Notes under the pieces: generated by a model | Seen by the model: the letters and a program-made list of their open reading frames with translations, nothing else | Databases searched by the model: none | What the model was told of the DNA's origin: nothing | Shown here: positions 9,448 to 18,848 of the stretch, one piece after another | How the letters are laid out: each line of letters opens with the position of its first letter | Position numbering within the stretch: position 1 is the first letter of the stretch | NCBI RefSeq assembly: GCF_008326425.1 | Contig: NZ_AP018929.1 | Coordinates: 186,001-250,000 of the forward strand | Reading direction: 5' to 3' | DNA from: Sulfuracidifex tepidarius | Lineage (GTDB): Archaea; Thermoproteota; Thermoprotei_A; Sulfolobales; Sulfolobaceae | DNA: 64,000 nucleotides | Translations under genes and position numbers: made by a program

Positions 9448-9994
9448 AGAAGTACTCCCCTGGAAAGAATACGAACCCAAGAGGAGTGAAAGGATATCTA
9501 AGGCAGTAGAGATCAAGAAGGAGAGGAGGATAGAGCTGGGTGACAGGATGTCGATCCTGTTCGAGAACAAGGATACAGTCCTGCACCAGATTCAGGAGAT
9601 GGTCTATCTGGACAGGTTGAGCAGCAAGGAGGACATCGAAAAGGAAATAGAGGTATACAAGAGTTGGCTACCTTGTGGGGGTAAAGTTAAGGCAACCCTC
9701 TACATTTACGCTAAGGATAATGCAGATCTCTTGAACGTTTTCAAGACCCTACCTAAGATATACGACTCCATTTTCCTGAAGGTAGGAGACAAGGTAATTC
9801 AGGGAGACCCTGAGAACGGCATAGACCAAGGAGAAGCGTTCTCTACATTACAACCCCTGACCTTCGATTTGCAGGGAGAGAGGTCATCCGACATAGAGAT
9901 TCACGTTATACATGAGAACTATAAATTCAAGACCAAGATTCCAGAAACACTGGCTAAGAAGCTAATCGATGAAGCGTACGAGAAGTGCGGCTGA
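9434..9994 (+). CDS. DUF3501 family protein
   Basis: 186 residues. The start ATG lies 14 bases inside the end of the Fe-S oxidoreductase gene, so the two are translationally coupled. The family signature is clear: [17 protein letters not shown], then IKKERRIELGDRMSILFENKDTVLHQIQEMVYLDRL. The rest has beta-rich stretches. The family has no known biochemical function but is constantly found beside rubrerythrin and GlpC-like genes, as here. It is soluble, with no signal or membrane segment. Confidence 0.85.
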   Translation: MIRVEEVLPWKEYEPKRSERISKAVEIKKERRIELGDRMSILFENKDTVLHQIQEMVYLDRLSSKEDIEKEIEVYKSWLPCGGKVKATLYIYAKDNADLLNVFKTLPKIYDSIFLKVGDKVIQGDPENGIDQGEAFSTLQPLTFDLQGERSSDIEIHVIHENYKFKTKIPETLAKKLIDEAYEKCG

Positions 9995-10306
9995 CACTCT
10001 ACAAAGATTTCAAGAGCAGAGAAAGTAAAGTAAATGGTAAAATCTTTTTTAAACCTTTTTATAGAAATTATATTAAAACGACGCTGGGTTCTCTTGGTCA
10101 CATGAAATAATAGGTGAACTATTCTACTCTGTTTTTAAGTTACAGCGCATTATACACGCTTTTTATTAAGAATACATTTAATTTTAGAGAAAGAATCAAA
10201 AAGAACTCTGTTTCTAAATTCCTTTCTTCCTTACCTCTCCTTCATTTCATGAGAAATAAAAAAGATATATCGAAAAGCTTTTTAGGTATACCTTAAATCT
10301 CCTTAT
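9995..10306. other. Intergenic region upstream of MFS gene
   Basis: About 310 bases, A/T-rich. A TATA-like AGCTTTTTAGG near 10275-10285 fits the promoter of the MFS gene at 10307. A 60-codon open frame at 10114-10296 has low-complexity Phe/Lys/Ser composition and no family features, so it is not called. No repeat or RNA is seen. Confidence 0.4.
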
Positions 10307-11749
10307 ATGGATGTGAAAACAAGAACGTTAATTCTACTCTCTGCTATGCTCCTTATAGTGAATTACGTTGAGACCATGGTTGTTCCAGCTTTACCTACAA
10401 TCGAGAGGGACTTCTCAATCTCCGCTACTCTAGCAGGCTGGGTAACTTCTGCTTACATGATTGTAGCAGCTGCAGCTTCTCCTCTGATGGGAAAGTTAGC
10501 TGATACTTACGGTAAAAAGAAAATATATACTATCGCTGTAGGGTTTTACATTCTCGCTGTGGCGATGGCAGGTTTCTCTCCCAACATTTGGTTCCTGCTG
10601 ATAGCTAGAGGGATTCAAGGCATAGGCTTCTCCATGTTCCCTATCTCCATAGCCTTCATCACGGACTTATATCCCAGGGAAAGGGTAGCCTTCGCTCAAT
10701 CTCTGTTGAGTGCAATGATAGGAATAGGACCGGCTCTTGGACTTCTCTTGGGGTCTTACGTTGTTGAGGATCTCGGATGGCCTTATGCTTTCCACACTGC
10801 CGCGATTCTCTCATTGATACTCTTCGCTCTCTCCCTGATGTATTTACCTCACACTGGGAACAGGAAGAAGGAGAAGGTGGACTACGTAGGAGCGTCCCTG
10901 ATAGGAGCAGGAACTGTGATGACGTTAGTATATGTAACTGAAGGACCTACCTTGGGATGGACGTCGATTGAGAACTTCGGCTTCTTGTTCCTAGGCTTGA
11001 TACTTTACGTAGCTTTCGTGTTCTTCGAGAGGAGAGTGAAGGAACCTTTACTGAGACTCGATCTTTTCAAGATAAGGAACTTCTCAGTAGCGAATCTGGT
11101 TGGTTTAGTTTCAGGAATAGGTATGTTCATGGTCTTCATCTTCCTGGTGTACTACGCTCAGATTCCGTCTCCCTATGGGCTAGGACTTACCATAATACAG
11201 TCTGGACTCATAATGTCGCCAGTAGCCTTGGGTATGATAATCTTCGGCCCTATCATGGGTAAGTTAATGCCTAAGATAGGTCCTAAGCCTATAATAGTAG
11301 CTGGAGCCACTCTATCGATCATATCTTACCTGATGCTCTGGAAGTTCAGAAGCACTCCTACTGAATTGCTGGCAGACGGGTTCGTTTCTTCCATTGGTTT
11401 AGTAGCGGTTATCCTCCCATTAGTTAACATAGTGGCATTATCCCTCCCTGACGAGTACAGAACTACTGGACTGGGAATGAACACTCTGCTGAGAACCCTA
11501 GGTGGATCTGTAGGTCCTGTAGTAGCAACAGCAATGATGGAGACCTATCAGGATCCTATAGTGATGCTCATGAATGGACAGCCGATGGTATTAGGCTTCG
11601 TCCCGTCGTCTCTTGCCTTCGATTACATCTCGTTCTTCGGAGTCGGCATCATGGTGATCACCCTGATCATTTCCCTATTCCTCAAGAATTATACCTTCAG
11701 TGCTAGGAAGGTACAGAGGCAGGAGAAAGAAGAAACAGTTACGGCCTAA
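10307..11749 (+). CDS. MFS drug/proton antiporter, DHA2 (EmrB/QacA-like), about 14 helices
   Basis: 480 residues with the features of 14-helix DHA2 exporters: N-terminal [18 protein letters not shown] (motif D1-like), GWVTSAYMI, the loop 2-3 motif [11 protein letters not shown], then [15 protein letters not shown] and [19 protein letters not shown] (motif C). It should export a toxic organic compound or metabolite in exchange for protons. The C-terminus is a charged cytoplasmic tail ([15 protein letters not shown]). It is monocistronic with its own TATA box. The substrate cannot be read from the sequence. Confidence 0.85.
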   Translation: MDVKTRTLILLSAMLLIVNYVETMVVPALPTIERDFSISATLAGWVTSAYMIVAAAASPLMGKLADTYGKKKIYTIAVGFYILAVAMAGFSPNIWFLLIARGIQGIGFSMFPISIAFITDLYPRERVAFAQSLLSAMIGIGPALGLLLGSYVVEDLGWPYAFHTAAILSLILFALSLMYLPHTGNRKKEKVDYVGASLIGAGTVMTLVYVTEGPTLGWTSIENFGFLFLGLILYVAFVFFERRVKEPLLRLDLFKIRNFSVANLVGLVSGIGMFMVFIFLVYYAQIPSPYGLGLTIIQSGLIMSPVALGMIIFGPIMGKLMPKIGPKPIIVAGATLSIISYLMLWKFRSTPTELLADGFVSSIGLVAVILPLVNIVALSLPDEYRTTGLGMNTLLRTLGGSVGPVVATAMMETYQDPIVMLMNGQPMVLGFVPSSLAFDYISFFGVGIMVITLIISLFLKNYTFSARKVQRQEKEETVTA

Positions 11750-11846
11750 TGGTTTTCCTTTCTCTTTATAAAAGGAAGGAAAGAAAAATAAGCTTAATTT
11801 AGTCTTTTTAAGAAAAGGCTGGAGAATACCATGAAAATTTCCTGAG

Positions 11847-12224
11847 CTATTTTTCAATTCTCTTATAAAATTCCTTTTCGTTCACTATAACTCTTTCGTG
11901 GATCCCCTCAGCGATCTTCTTCCCCTTCCAATATACCTCAGCCTTAAATCTTATCTTTCTTCCGTTTACAGAGTCCACAGTAGATATTACTTCCACCTTT
12001 TCTCCTATGGGGACAGGTGAAAGATGGTAAACGTCGATATGAAAACCTACAGTTGTGCTTCCCTCTTCAAGCGTGTTTTGAACGAGGTGAAAAGACACGT
12101 TCTCTATGAACGATATTACTGATGGTGTTGAAAGAACGTTCACAGCACCACTTGCTACGCTCGATGCAGAATCTGAGCTTTGAACTTGAAATTCCTTCCT
12201 TGCTGAGACCCCTGTATTGATCAT
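11847..12224 (-). CDS. Hotdog-fold thioesterase, fluoroacetyl-CoA thioesterase (FlK)-like
   Basis: 125 residues from the ATG at 12224. A longer frame starts at 12272, but a TTATATAA box lies about 27 bases before 12224, so the shorter leaderless form is preferred. Motifs follow FlK-like hotdog proteins: VNVLSTPSVISFIENVS, EEGSTTVGFHIDVYHLSPVPIGEKVEV, then GRKIRFKAEVYWKGKKIAEGIHERVIV. It probably hydrolyses an acyl-CoA thioester. It lies downstream of accB on the same strand, about 100 bases on and with its own promoter, so a CoA-metabolism link is plausible but unproven. Confidence 0.75.
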   Translation of the reverse strand: MINTGVSARKEFQVQSSDSASSVASGAVNVLSTPSVISFIENVSFHLVQNTLEEGSTTVGFHIDVYHLSPVPIGEKVEVISTVDSVNGRKIRFKAEVYWKGKKIAEGIHERVIVNEKEFYKRIEK

Positions 12225-12375
12225 GGTAGTCAATTCGCGTTTACAAGTTATATAAGGAACTCTTGACTTCATGAAGTTGCTTCAAGGTGATGCTAAGGGA
12301 ATTAAAACCAGGTAATATCACGGTTATTAAACACTAAATTAGTAAAAAGGCATAAAACATGAAAGAAAAAATTCT

Positions 12376-12879
12376 TTACTTAAGTATCAAGAGTAAATCT
12401 CCCTTCTTTACACCCTGACCTGGTTTCACCATTATCTTCTCTATTACGCCGGCAATCGGAGCAGAGATCATTGTTTCTGACTTCATTGCCTCAATCGAGA
12501 GCAGAGGTTGACCTTTTGTTACCGCATCACCTTCCTTCACTCTTATAGCTACTACCCTTCCTTGTAGAGGTGAGAGGACTTCTCCCTCCTTTCCTTTCAT
12601 TAACTCCTCTATTGATTGACCTTCCTTCACAGGTAGCTCATTAACTCTGTCTACTTTGTATTCTTCCTCCTGGTCTAAGATCAGGAAACCCTCGTCCAAG
12701 GTTATGCTGTGTATTTGGTCTCCTACCTTGAACAAGTACTCGTTCTCCCTTGTCCCCTTACCCAGGAACTCAACTACCATCTCTCCCTCTTCGCTCTTCA
12801 CCGTGTCCTTGTTGTCCTTTTGATCGTAGCTTACTACGTAAGTTTCCCCTGTGTCCATGTAGACTCTGAGCAGTTTCAT
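12376..12879 (-). CDS. accB: Biotin carboxyl carrier protein of acetyl-/propionyl-CoA carboxylase
   Basis: 167 residues. The start is the ATG at 12879, whose A is the last base of the accC stop (TAATG overlap); the longer open frame to 12930 would run into accC. The C-terminal 75 residues are a biotinyl domain with the biotin Lys at about residue 133 in IEAMKSETM, where many bacteria have EAMKM, plus the flanking SPLQGRVVAIRV and SAPIAGVIEKIMV halves. The N-terminal half is the archaeal linker domain. It carries biotin between AccC and PccB in the enzyme that fixes bicarbonate in the 3-hydroxypropionate/4-hydroxybutyrate cycle. Confidence 0.93.
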   Translation of the reverse strand: MKLLRVYMDTGETYVVSYDQKDNKDTVKSEEGEMVVEFLGKGTRENEYLFKVGDQIHSITLDEGFLILDQEEEYKVDRVNELPVKEGQSIEELMKGKEGEVLSPLQGRVVAIRVKEGDAVTKGQPLLSIEAMKSETMISAPIAGVIEKIMVKPGQGVKKGDLLLILK

Positions 12880-14405
12880 TACCACATCACCCTCGCGTTT
12901 GCTTGAGCTTGCACTCCGTATGTCTTCCACGCTGACTTAGGCTTCGCATTTCCCTCTTCTTGCGTTCTAGTGTTGCCTCTCATTAGACCTCTGTTGTACA
13001 CTGAAGCTGCTAACGCTGTCTTCAACATTTCCTTCTCCTTCAACTTCTTCACGAATAATTCACTCTTGTCTGCTATGTATGCTGTTGTGAAGTTCCCCGT
13101 CTGGTAGTCCTCATCGTCCATGATGAGTTTGTAGAGTGGTATCGTTGTCTTTATACCTCCTATCTTGAGGTCTCTCAGAGCTCTCCTTCCGGTCTCTATG
13201 GCACGTGCTCTGTTCTCGCCGTACACCATTAACTTAGCTACCAGGGAGTCGTAGAATGGGGGTACCCAGCTCCCTCTCTCGATCCCACTGTCGAGCCTTA
13301 CGTTAGGACCGTTTGGTTCCTTGTAATAAGTTACGTAACCTGAGCTTCCGGTGAAGTTGTTCAACGGGTCCTCAGCGTTTATCCTGTACTCTATGGCGTG
13401 TCCTCTGATCTTCAGTTCCTCTTGGGTAAATGGAAGGTGTTCTCCTGCAACTAGCCTTATCTGAAGTTTAACCAGGTCTATCCCCGTTATCAGCTCCGTA
13501 ATTCCGTGCTCCACCTGAAGCCTCTTGTTGAGTTCCAGGAAATACAAGTCCTTGGTCACGTCTGAGTAAGCGAACTCCATGGTTCCTAAGGCGAAGTACC
13601 CAATTCTCTTGCCGAACCTGACTGAAGCATCGATGAACTCTTGCCTCTTCTCCCATGTTAGAGCAGGTGAAGGAGCTTCCTCAATGAGCTTCTGGTTCCT
13701 CCTCTGTATTGTACATTCCCTCTCGAAAGCTACAACGTAACTCCCGTATTTGTCTCCTATGAGCTGAGTCTCTATGTGCCTCGGCCTCACTGCTGCTTTC
13801 TCTATGTAAAGATCAGGTCTACCGAAGGCCTCCTTTGCTAACCTCTTATTTCTTTCCCATATATCCATGAGCTGGTCTGCGTTATCTGCCCTTGTTATTC
13901 CTATACCTCCACCGCCGTAGGCTGCCTTCACCATGACCGGATATCCTATTTTCTCAGCTAACTTCAGTGCTTCATCTAGCGAACCTACTGGTCCATCCGA
14001 CCCTGGAGCTATAGGCGTTCCTGCTTCCTTTGCTACCCTCTTTCCGTCCAGCTTACTCTTCACTCTGTTGATTACCTCTGACGAGGGCCCAATGAAGGTC
14101 ATTCCGGCTTTCTCCACTGCTTCGGCGAAGTCTGCTCTCTCCGACAGGAACCCGTATCCCGGGTGGACAGCGTCAGCGTGAGCCTTCTCCGCAGCGTCTA
14201 CTATCCTTTGAATGTTCAGATAACTCTCGATAGACGGAGACGGGCCTATGTAATAGGCTTCGTCAGCGTATTTCACGTGAACAGCGTATTTGTCTGCCTC
14301 TGAGTATACTGCTACAACTTTCATTCCCATCTCTTTTATTGCCTTCATTACCCTTACTGCAATCTCTCCTCTATTTGAAACTAGAACTTTTCCAAATGGT
14401 GGCAT
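12879..14405 (-). CDS. accC: Biotin carboxylase subunit of acetyl-/propionyl-CoA carboxylase
   Basis: 508 residues, full length. It starts FGKVLVSNRGEIAVRVMKA. The ATP-grasp Gly-rich loop is AAYGGGGIGI (about 161-170), and the active-site stretch LELNKRLQVEHGITELITGIDLV corresponds to the bacterial EMNTRLQVEHPVTE. Biotin carboxylase C-terminal motifs follow (GHAIEYRINAEDP, PFYDSLVAKL). A TTTAAAAAG box centred about 28 bases before ATG 14405 supports a leaderless transcript running accC-accB. Because archaea of this group lack long-chain fatty acids, the enzyme serves CO2 fixation rather than lipid synthesis. Confidence 0.95.
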   Translation of the reverse strand: MPPFGKVLVSNRGEIAVRVMKAIKEMGMKVVAVYSEADKYAVHVKYADEAYYIGPSPSIESYLNIQRIVDAAEKAHADAVHPGYGFLSERADFAEAVEKAGMTFIGPSSEVINRVKSKLDGKRVAKEAGTPIAPGSDGPVGSLDEALKLAEKIGYPVMVKAAYGGGGIGITRADNADQLMDIWERNKRLAKEAFGRPDLYIEKAAVRPRHIETQLIGDKYGSYVVAFERECTIQRRNQKLIEEAPSPALTWEKRQEFIDASVRFGKRIGYFALGTMEFAYSDVTKDLYFLELNKRLQVEHGITELITGIDLVKLQIRLVAGEHLPFTQEELKIRGHAIEYRINAEDPLNNFTGSSGYVTYYKEPNGPNVRLDSGIERGSWVPPFYDSLVAKLMVYGENRARAIETGRRALRDLKIGGIKTTIPLYKLIMDDEDYQTGNFTTAYIADKSELFVKKLKEKEMLKTALAASVYNRGLMRGNTRTQEEGNAKPKSAWKTYGVQAQANARVMW

Positions 14406-14697
14406 GTCATTTTAGAATGTTTAGTCTAGTTTAAAAAGCTTTTACTTTTCAATATTTGCACTCAGCGTTCGAATTTGTCTTCACAGATCGGTTCCCGGAT
14501 TCGTCATCACACGGGATAGAAGTTATCGGTTTTCTAATGTATTAACTTTAACGCGATTCAGGATACGTCTCTATTAATTATTTTTAAGAAAATTTCATCT
14601 TCAATGAAGAATTAATAAGATATAACGGATATAAAGTTTTTAAGCAACTGTATTCATTCTCTATCGGGGATGTCATATTTCATTTGAAAAACCACCT
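14406..14697. promoter_or_regulatory. Divergent promoter region accC / pccB
   Basis: 292 bases between the divergent carboxylase genes. On the minus strand a CTTTTTAAAC box at about 14429-14438 serves accC. On the plus strand GATATAAAG at about 14625-14633 precedes pccB by about 65-70 bases, giving it a short leader. The two operons can therefore be tuned together or apart. No clear shared palindrome was found. Confidence 0.55.
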
Positions 14698-16245
14698 ATG
14701 GATAAGCTCATCGAGGAAATGAGAAACATAAAAGGTAAAGCGATGGCAGGAGGAGGAGAGGACAAGATAAAGGCACAACATGAGAAGGGGAAGATGACAG
14801 CTAGGGAGAGGATAGCACTTCTCTTCGACGAAGGGACGTTCAGTGAGGTCATGACTCTTGCGAAGACCCAGAGCACTGAGTTCGGCCTCGACAAAACCGA
14901 ATACTACGGTGACGGTGTGGTAACGGGATGGGGAAAGATTGACGGAAGGACTGCTTTCGTTTACTCCCAGGACTTTACCTCTATCGGAGGAACTCTCGGA
15001 GAGATGCATGCGAGCAAGATAGCTAAGGTATACGAGTTAGCGTTGAAGGTAGGCGCACCAGTCATAGGGATAAACGACTCCGGTGGTGCCAGAATTCAGG
15101 AAGGGGCGGCATCACTAGAAGGGTATGGTGTGGTCTTCAAGAATAACGTCATGGCATCTGGAGTGATTCCTCAAATAACGATCATGGCAGGGCCTGCAGC
15201 TGGAGGTGCAGTGTACTCTCCTGCTTTGACTGATTTCCTCATCATGGTCAAAGGAGAAAGCTACTACATGTTCGTCACCGGACCTGAAATAACCAAGGTC
15301 GTCTTGGGAGAAGACGTTAGTATGCAGGACCTGGGAGGTGCAGTAGTCCACGCAAGTAAGTCTGGAGTAGTTCACTTCATGGTAGACAGCGAGCAGGAAG
15401 CTTTGAACACGGCTAAGAGACTCCTCTCTTACTTACCGTCAAATAACATGGAGGAACCTCCCTTCATGGACACGGGTGATACTAATGACAGGGAGGTCAA
15501 GGACGCTGAGAGTATAGTTCCGACAGACCCCGCTAAGACCTTTGACATTAGGGATCTACTTTACGCTGTGGTTGACAACGGAGAGTTCCTTGAGGTCCAC
15601 AAGCATTGGGCACAGAACATGACTGTAGGGTTCGCCAGGGTGGCAGGTAACGTAGTAGGGATCGTTGCAAACAACTCGGCCTACGCTAGCGGAGCAATAG
15701 ATATAGATGCGTCCGATAAGGCAGCTAGATTCATAAGGTTCTGTGATGCCTTCAACATACCACTCGTTAGCATAGTTGATACCCCCGGGTACGTGCCGGG
15801 TACTGACCAGGAATATAGAGGGATCATAAGACATGGAGCGAAAATGCTTTACGCGTTTGCAGAGGCTACCGTGCCTAAGGTAACAGTAGTTGTCAGAAGG
15901 TCTTACGGAGGAGCCCACATAGCCATGAGCATAAAGAGCCTAGGTGCAGACGTCATTTACGCATGGCCTTCAGCAGAGATAGCAGTCACTGGTCCTGAGG
16001 GTGCTGTAAGGATACTTTACAGGAAAGAGCTCCAGTCAGCGTCTAATCCTGACGACGTCCTAAAGCAGAGGATAGCAGAATACAAGAAACTTTTCGCCAA
16101 CCCGTACTGGGCAGCGAAGAAAGGCTTGATAGACGACGTGATAGAGCCTAAGGACACTAGGAAAGTGATAATGAGTGCACTTTCAATGCTAAAGAACAAG
16201 AGAGAATACAGATATCCTAAGAAGCATGGAAATATTCCTCTCTAA
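14698..16245 (+). CDS. pccB: Acetyl-/propionyl-CoA carboxylase carboxyltransferase subunit
   Basis: 515 residues, a fused alpha/beta carboxyltransferase like bacterial PccB. Recognisable stretches are GKMTARERIALLFDEGTFSEV, GINDSGGARIQEG, the oxyanion-hole Gly motif MAGPAAGGAVYSPALTDF, VDTPGYVPG and VVRRSYGGAHIAM. It transfers the carboxyl group from biotin-AccB to acetyl-CoA or propionyl-CoA. The start is fixed by stop codons upstream in frame. It is divergent from accC, an arrangement known from Acidianus and Sulfolobus. A strong T-tract follows the gene. Confidence 0.95.
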   Translation: MDKLIEEMRNIKGKAMAGGGEDKIKAQHEKGKMTARERIALLFDEGTFSEVMTLAKTQSTEFGLDKTEYYGDGVVTGWGKIDGRTAFVYSQDFTSIGGTLGEMHASKIAKVYELALKVGAPVIGINDSGGARIQEGAASLEGYGVVFKNNVMASGVIPQITIMAGPAAGGAVYSPALTDFLIMVKGESYYMFVTGPEITKVVLGEDVSMQDLGGAVVHASKSGVVHFMVDSEQEALNTAKRLLSYLPSNNMEEPPFMDTGDTNDREVKDAESIVPTDPAKTFDIRDLLYAVVDNGEFLEVHKHWAQNMTVGFARVAGNVVGIVANNSAYASGAIDIDASDKAARFIRFCDAFNIPLVSIVDTPGYVPGTDQEYRGIIRHGAKMLYAFAEATVPKVTVVVRRSYGGAHIAMSIKSLGADVIYAWPSAEIAVTGPEGAVRILYRKELQSASNPDDVLKQRIAEYKKLFANPYWAAKKGLIDDVIEPKDTRKVIMSALSMLKNKREYRYPKKHGNIPL

Positions 16246-16249
16246 CTAG

Positions 16250-16269
16250 TGTTTTTTTTAAAAAAAAAC
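16250..16269 (+). terminator. T-rich terminator after pccB
   Basis: A run of eight T residues followed by a run of A residues (G-T8-A9-C, itself self-complementary) lies directly after the pccB stop. Archaeal RNA polymerase terminates on U-rich tracts without needing a hairpin, so this is the probable end of the pccB transcript. Confidence 0.5.
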
Positions 16270-16441
16270 AAATTTTCTTCTCCTCCTCTTTATCTGAGTT
16301 GTAGGAGTTTCTCTCTATTTTTAGTTCAGAGAACTATGTTGTACTTCATTTCCTTTTTAACGGGGGTATTGGGGGAGAAGACCAGAGTGAGCTGGGTAGT
16401 TCACTGTTCTTGCTTGACGTCTACAGATGATCCCCTCAGTG

Positions 16442-16576
16442 TTAATTAGACTTAACTAACGTTAGTGTATTCTTCTCAAGGAGCGGTTTTTCCCCTAACG
16501 ACTCTAGTAATAAAGCTAAAGCTTTAAGTACGTCCTCGTCGTCATGGAATGTAATCGTATCCCCTTTCTTCGCCAT
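16442..16576 (-). CDS. Small acidic protein gene overlapping the end of hel308
   Basis: 44 residues. It starts at ATG 16576 inside the last 35 bases of hel308 in another frame and ends with TAA at 16442-16444. The product begins MAKKGDTITFHDDEDVLKAL and continues as a Leu/Glu-rich amphipathic helix ending LTLVKSN. The overlap with the upstream gene on the same strand, the balanced charge and the plausible fold (a strand then a helix) argue for a real, translationally coupled gene. I do not recognise the family. It could be a Hel308 accessory protein, but that is only inference from position. Confidence 0.55.
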   Translation of the reverse strand: MAKKGDTITFHDDEDVLKALALLLESLGEKPLLEKNTLTLVKSN

Positions 16577-18680
16577 GATTACCTTTTCCAAGTATTCTTG
16601 CAGCCTCATGGACTGTCCTCTCTCCCAATTTTTCGCCTAGGATACGCTTAACTTTTTCTGGTTCCATGACCACGTCAGCTAAACTGCGAATATCTTCATT
16701 CCAAAGCTGTCTTGCCCTTTTTCTTCCTATACCAGGAATCTGGACTAATTCTACCAACTCCTCTTTAACTCCGTCCTTGACTCTCGTGTTCAACCTCCTC
16801 AGAGATTCCTCATGCGTTTCCTCTTTCATCACCTGCGCTATCATGTATCCGCTGTACGTTAGCCAATCCATTGACTCCACCATGTTTCTCAGATCTCCTG
16901 ACCCTATGCCGTATCTGGACAGGATTGTGTCCTCGTCCACTTCCTCTATCCAGTCGTGGATGATGAACGCTATTTTCATTGCAGAGAGGTACAGCGACAT
17001 TTCCAACTCGTCGAAGGGTTCGTCAATAAACATCTTGCAGTCCACATCGTAAAGGAGTGACTCGTCCATGTTTGAGGTCCCAACTATCGGTGCGTCAGGG
17101 GTATAAGCTAACATGTGAAGGTAAGCTAAATCGCATGAAGGAGCCTTCCCTTTTAATGAGTCCTTTACCGTAACAGCGGTGAACGGGTTCACGTATATGT
17201 CCGCGACTTTCTTTCCAAACTGAGTTAGCTTGACAGTGTCTTCCTCGATTATGAACTCGTGGTCCTTCAGCCACTCAACTCCTTTGTCGAAATGGGAATC
17301 TATCATCTCGTCACTCAGGAGTGTCTCCTCCACGTAAGTCCTCAACGCGTTTCTCGTCATCTCTCCGTCAGCTGAAAGTGTGCCTAAGAGGAAGGAGTAA
17401 AATGCGTTCTCAGCACCGAGTTTAGACTCTATCGGCTCCACATCGGACGTCAGATACTTCTCGAAGATTTTTTCGAAGTTCCTCTTATCCCTCAAGACAA
17501 TGATGGATTCACCCTCAGAGTCGAAGCCAGGTCTTCCTGCCCTCCCACTCATCTGCTTATACTCCATGACCGGTATCTCTTCCCTAAACCCGGTCACTTT
17601 CCTGTTATACCTGAACACGTCCCCCACTATTACTGTCCTAGCGGGCAAGTTAACACCGGCTGCCAAAGTAGGTGTTGCCACTATCACCTTTATTTTCCTT
17701 TCCTTGAACCCCCTCTCTATGATCTCTCTCAGTCCCCTCGAGAGACCCGCGTGATGATAAGCTACACCTCTCCTCACCAGAAGGGAGAGGTTTTCCCTCT
17801 CTGTAGCGCCTGCGTCTTCTACTTCCTCTATCTCCTTAGAGAGTTCAAGGAGCTCCTGGGTTTCCTTGAATTTACCTGACAACGACTTCGCAGTCCCCTC
17901 GGCATACCTCCTCGAATTTCTGAACACTAGGACTTGCCCTCCCCTGGAGATGCTGTCCAGAGTGTAAGCCTCTATCGGATCGTCTCCTTTGACCCTCTTA
18001 GTAGTCCCGTCCTTAAAGGTGACCAAGTAACTCTTGCCTGACGGATACATGACTCCCTCTACCAGCTTAACGGGTCTCCACGACGTGCTCACATACTCTG
18101 CGTGGAGCCACCTAGATATCTCTTGGTAGTTTGATATAGTTGCACTGAGAGCTAAGAGCCCTCTCCTCTTTGCTCTAACAGCCACGCTCTCCACCACCGG
18201 GCCCCTTGACGGGTCGTTCAGGTAATGAAGCTCATCGAGGATGAAGTAATTAACCTCTTCAAGCCACCCAGGTCTGTGTCTCCAAAGCGAGTCAAGTTTC
18301 TCATATGTTGTGACTATGATGTCGTAGTTCTTCAGGTAATTGTCTTCACTGTCGTACTCTCCTGAGGTCATCCCTACTCTGAAACCTAAAGGCTCCCACT
18401 CCTTGAAGGTGGAGTACTTCTCTGTGGTCAAAGCCCTGAGCGGAGTAACGTAAATTACCTTTCCTCCTTCCTTCTTGAGGTGGCTTATCGCACCAAGTTC
18501 TGCTATCAATGTTTTCCCGGAGGCAGTAGGTGACGCTATTACGAGTCTCTTCCCGTCCAAGAGACCTTTCCTTATAGCCTCTGTTTGAGGTGGATTAAGC
18601 TTAGTAATCCCCCTCTTCTTGAGTATCGTTTTGGCTTCGGGAAATTGAAGCTGTTCTATATCAAGAAAAGTGTACTCCAT
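16542..18680 (-). CDS. hel308: ATP-dependent DNA helicase Hel308 (Hjm)
   Basis: 712 residues, usual length. It has the Ski2/Hel308 motifs in order: Q motif LNPPQTEAI (about 28-36), Walker A ASPTASGKT (about 49-57), TPLRALTTEK, TSGEYD, DELHYL (about 149-154), LSATISN, YHHAGLSRGLRE, ATPTLAAGVNLPARTV and QMSGRAGRPG. Near the C-terminus a helix-hairpin-helix-like segment VQIPGIGRKRARQLW closes the ratchet and autoinhibitory region. Hel308 unwinds forked DNA at stalled replication forks and works with the Hjc resolvase. A 44-residue gene overlaps its last codons. The gene is divergent from the RHH regulator at 18849. Confidence 0.95.
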   Translation of the reverse strand: MEYTFLDIEQLQFPEAKTILKKRGITKLNPPQTEAIRKGLLDGKRLVIASPTASGKTLIAELGAISHLKKEGGKVIYVTPLRALTTEKYSTFKEWEPLGFRVGMTSGEYDSEDNYLKNYDIIVTTYEKLDSLWRHRPGWLEEVNYFILDELHYLNDPSRGPVVESVAVRAKRRGLLALSATISNYQEISRWLHAEYVSTSWRPVKLVEGVMYPSGKSYLVTFKDGTTKRVKGDDPIEAYTLDSISRGGQVLVFRNSRRYAEGTAKSLSGKFKETQELLELSKEIEEVEDAGATERENLSLLVRRGVAYHHAGLSRGLREIIERGFKERKIKVIVATPTLAAGVNLPARTVIVGDVFRYNRKVTGFREEIPVMEYKQMSGRAGRPGFDSEGESIIVLRDKRNFEKIFEKYLTSDVEPIESKLGAENAFYSFLLGTLSADGEMTRNALRTYVEETLLSDEMIDSHFDKGVEWLKDHEFIIEEDTVKLTQFGKKVADIYVNPFTAVTVKDSLKGKAPSCDLAYLHMLAYTPDAPIVGTSNMDESLLYDVDCKMFIDEPFDELEMSLYLSAMKIAFIIHDWIEEVDEDTILSRYGIGSGDLRNMVESMDWLTYSGYMIAQVMKEETHEESLRRLNTRVKDGVKEELVELVQIPGIGRKRARQLWNEDIRSLADVVMEPEKVKRILGEKLGERTVHEAARILGKGNHGEERGYDYIP

Positions 18681-18848
18681 GAAATCATATATTCTTCTTA
18701 CGGTTCAGCTTAAAAGCACTCCGGCTCATATTAATTCTAGATTTTTAAACGGTAGTTAGGAAAACTTTAAATCTGACGTCTCTTACGCTTCACAAAAATC
18801 CTTATAAGTCTATATAAACTATGATGACGGTTTAGCGTCGGAAGGTTT

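Noticed and set aside
10114-10296. 60-codon frame before the MFS gene
   Set aside because: Low-complexity Phe/Lys/Ser composition, no family features, and it covers the MFS promoter.
16249-16449. 66-codon plus-strand frame after pccB
   Set aside because: It begins in the T/A terminator tract and has no coding character; the minus strand here holds the small gene at 16442-16576.
18822-18828. C/D box sRNA (ATGATGA as C box)
   Set aside because: No CTGA D box at suitable spacing, and the sequence is in the RHH promoter region. The ATGATGA at 58254-58260 fails for the same reason.
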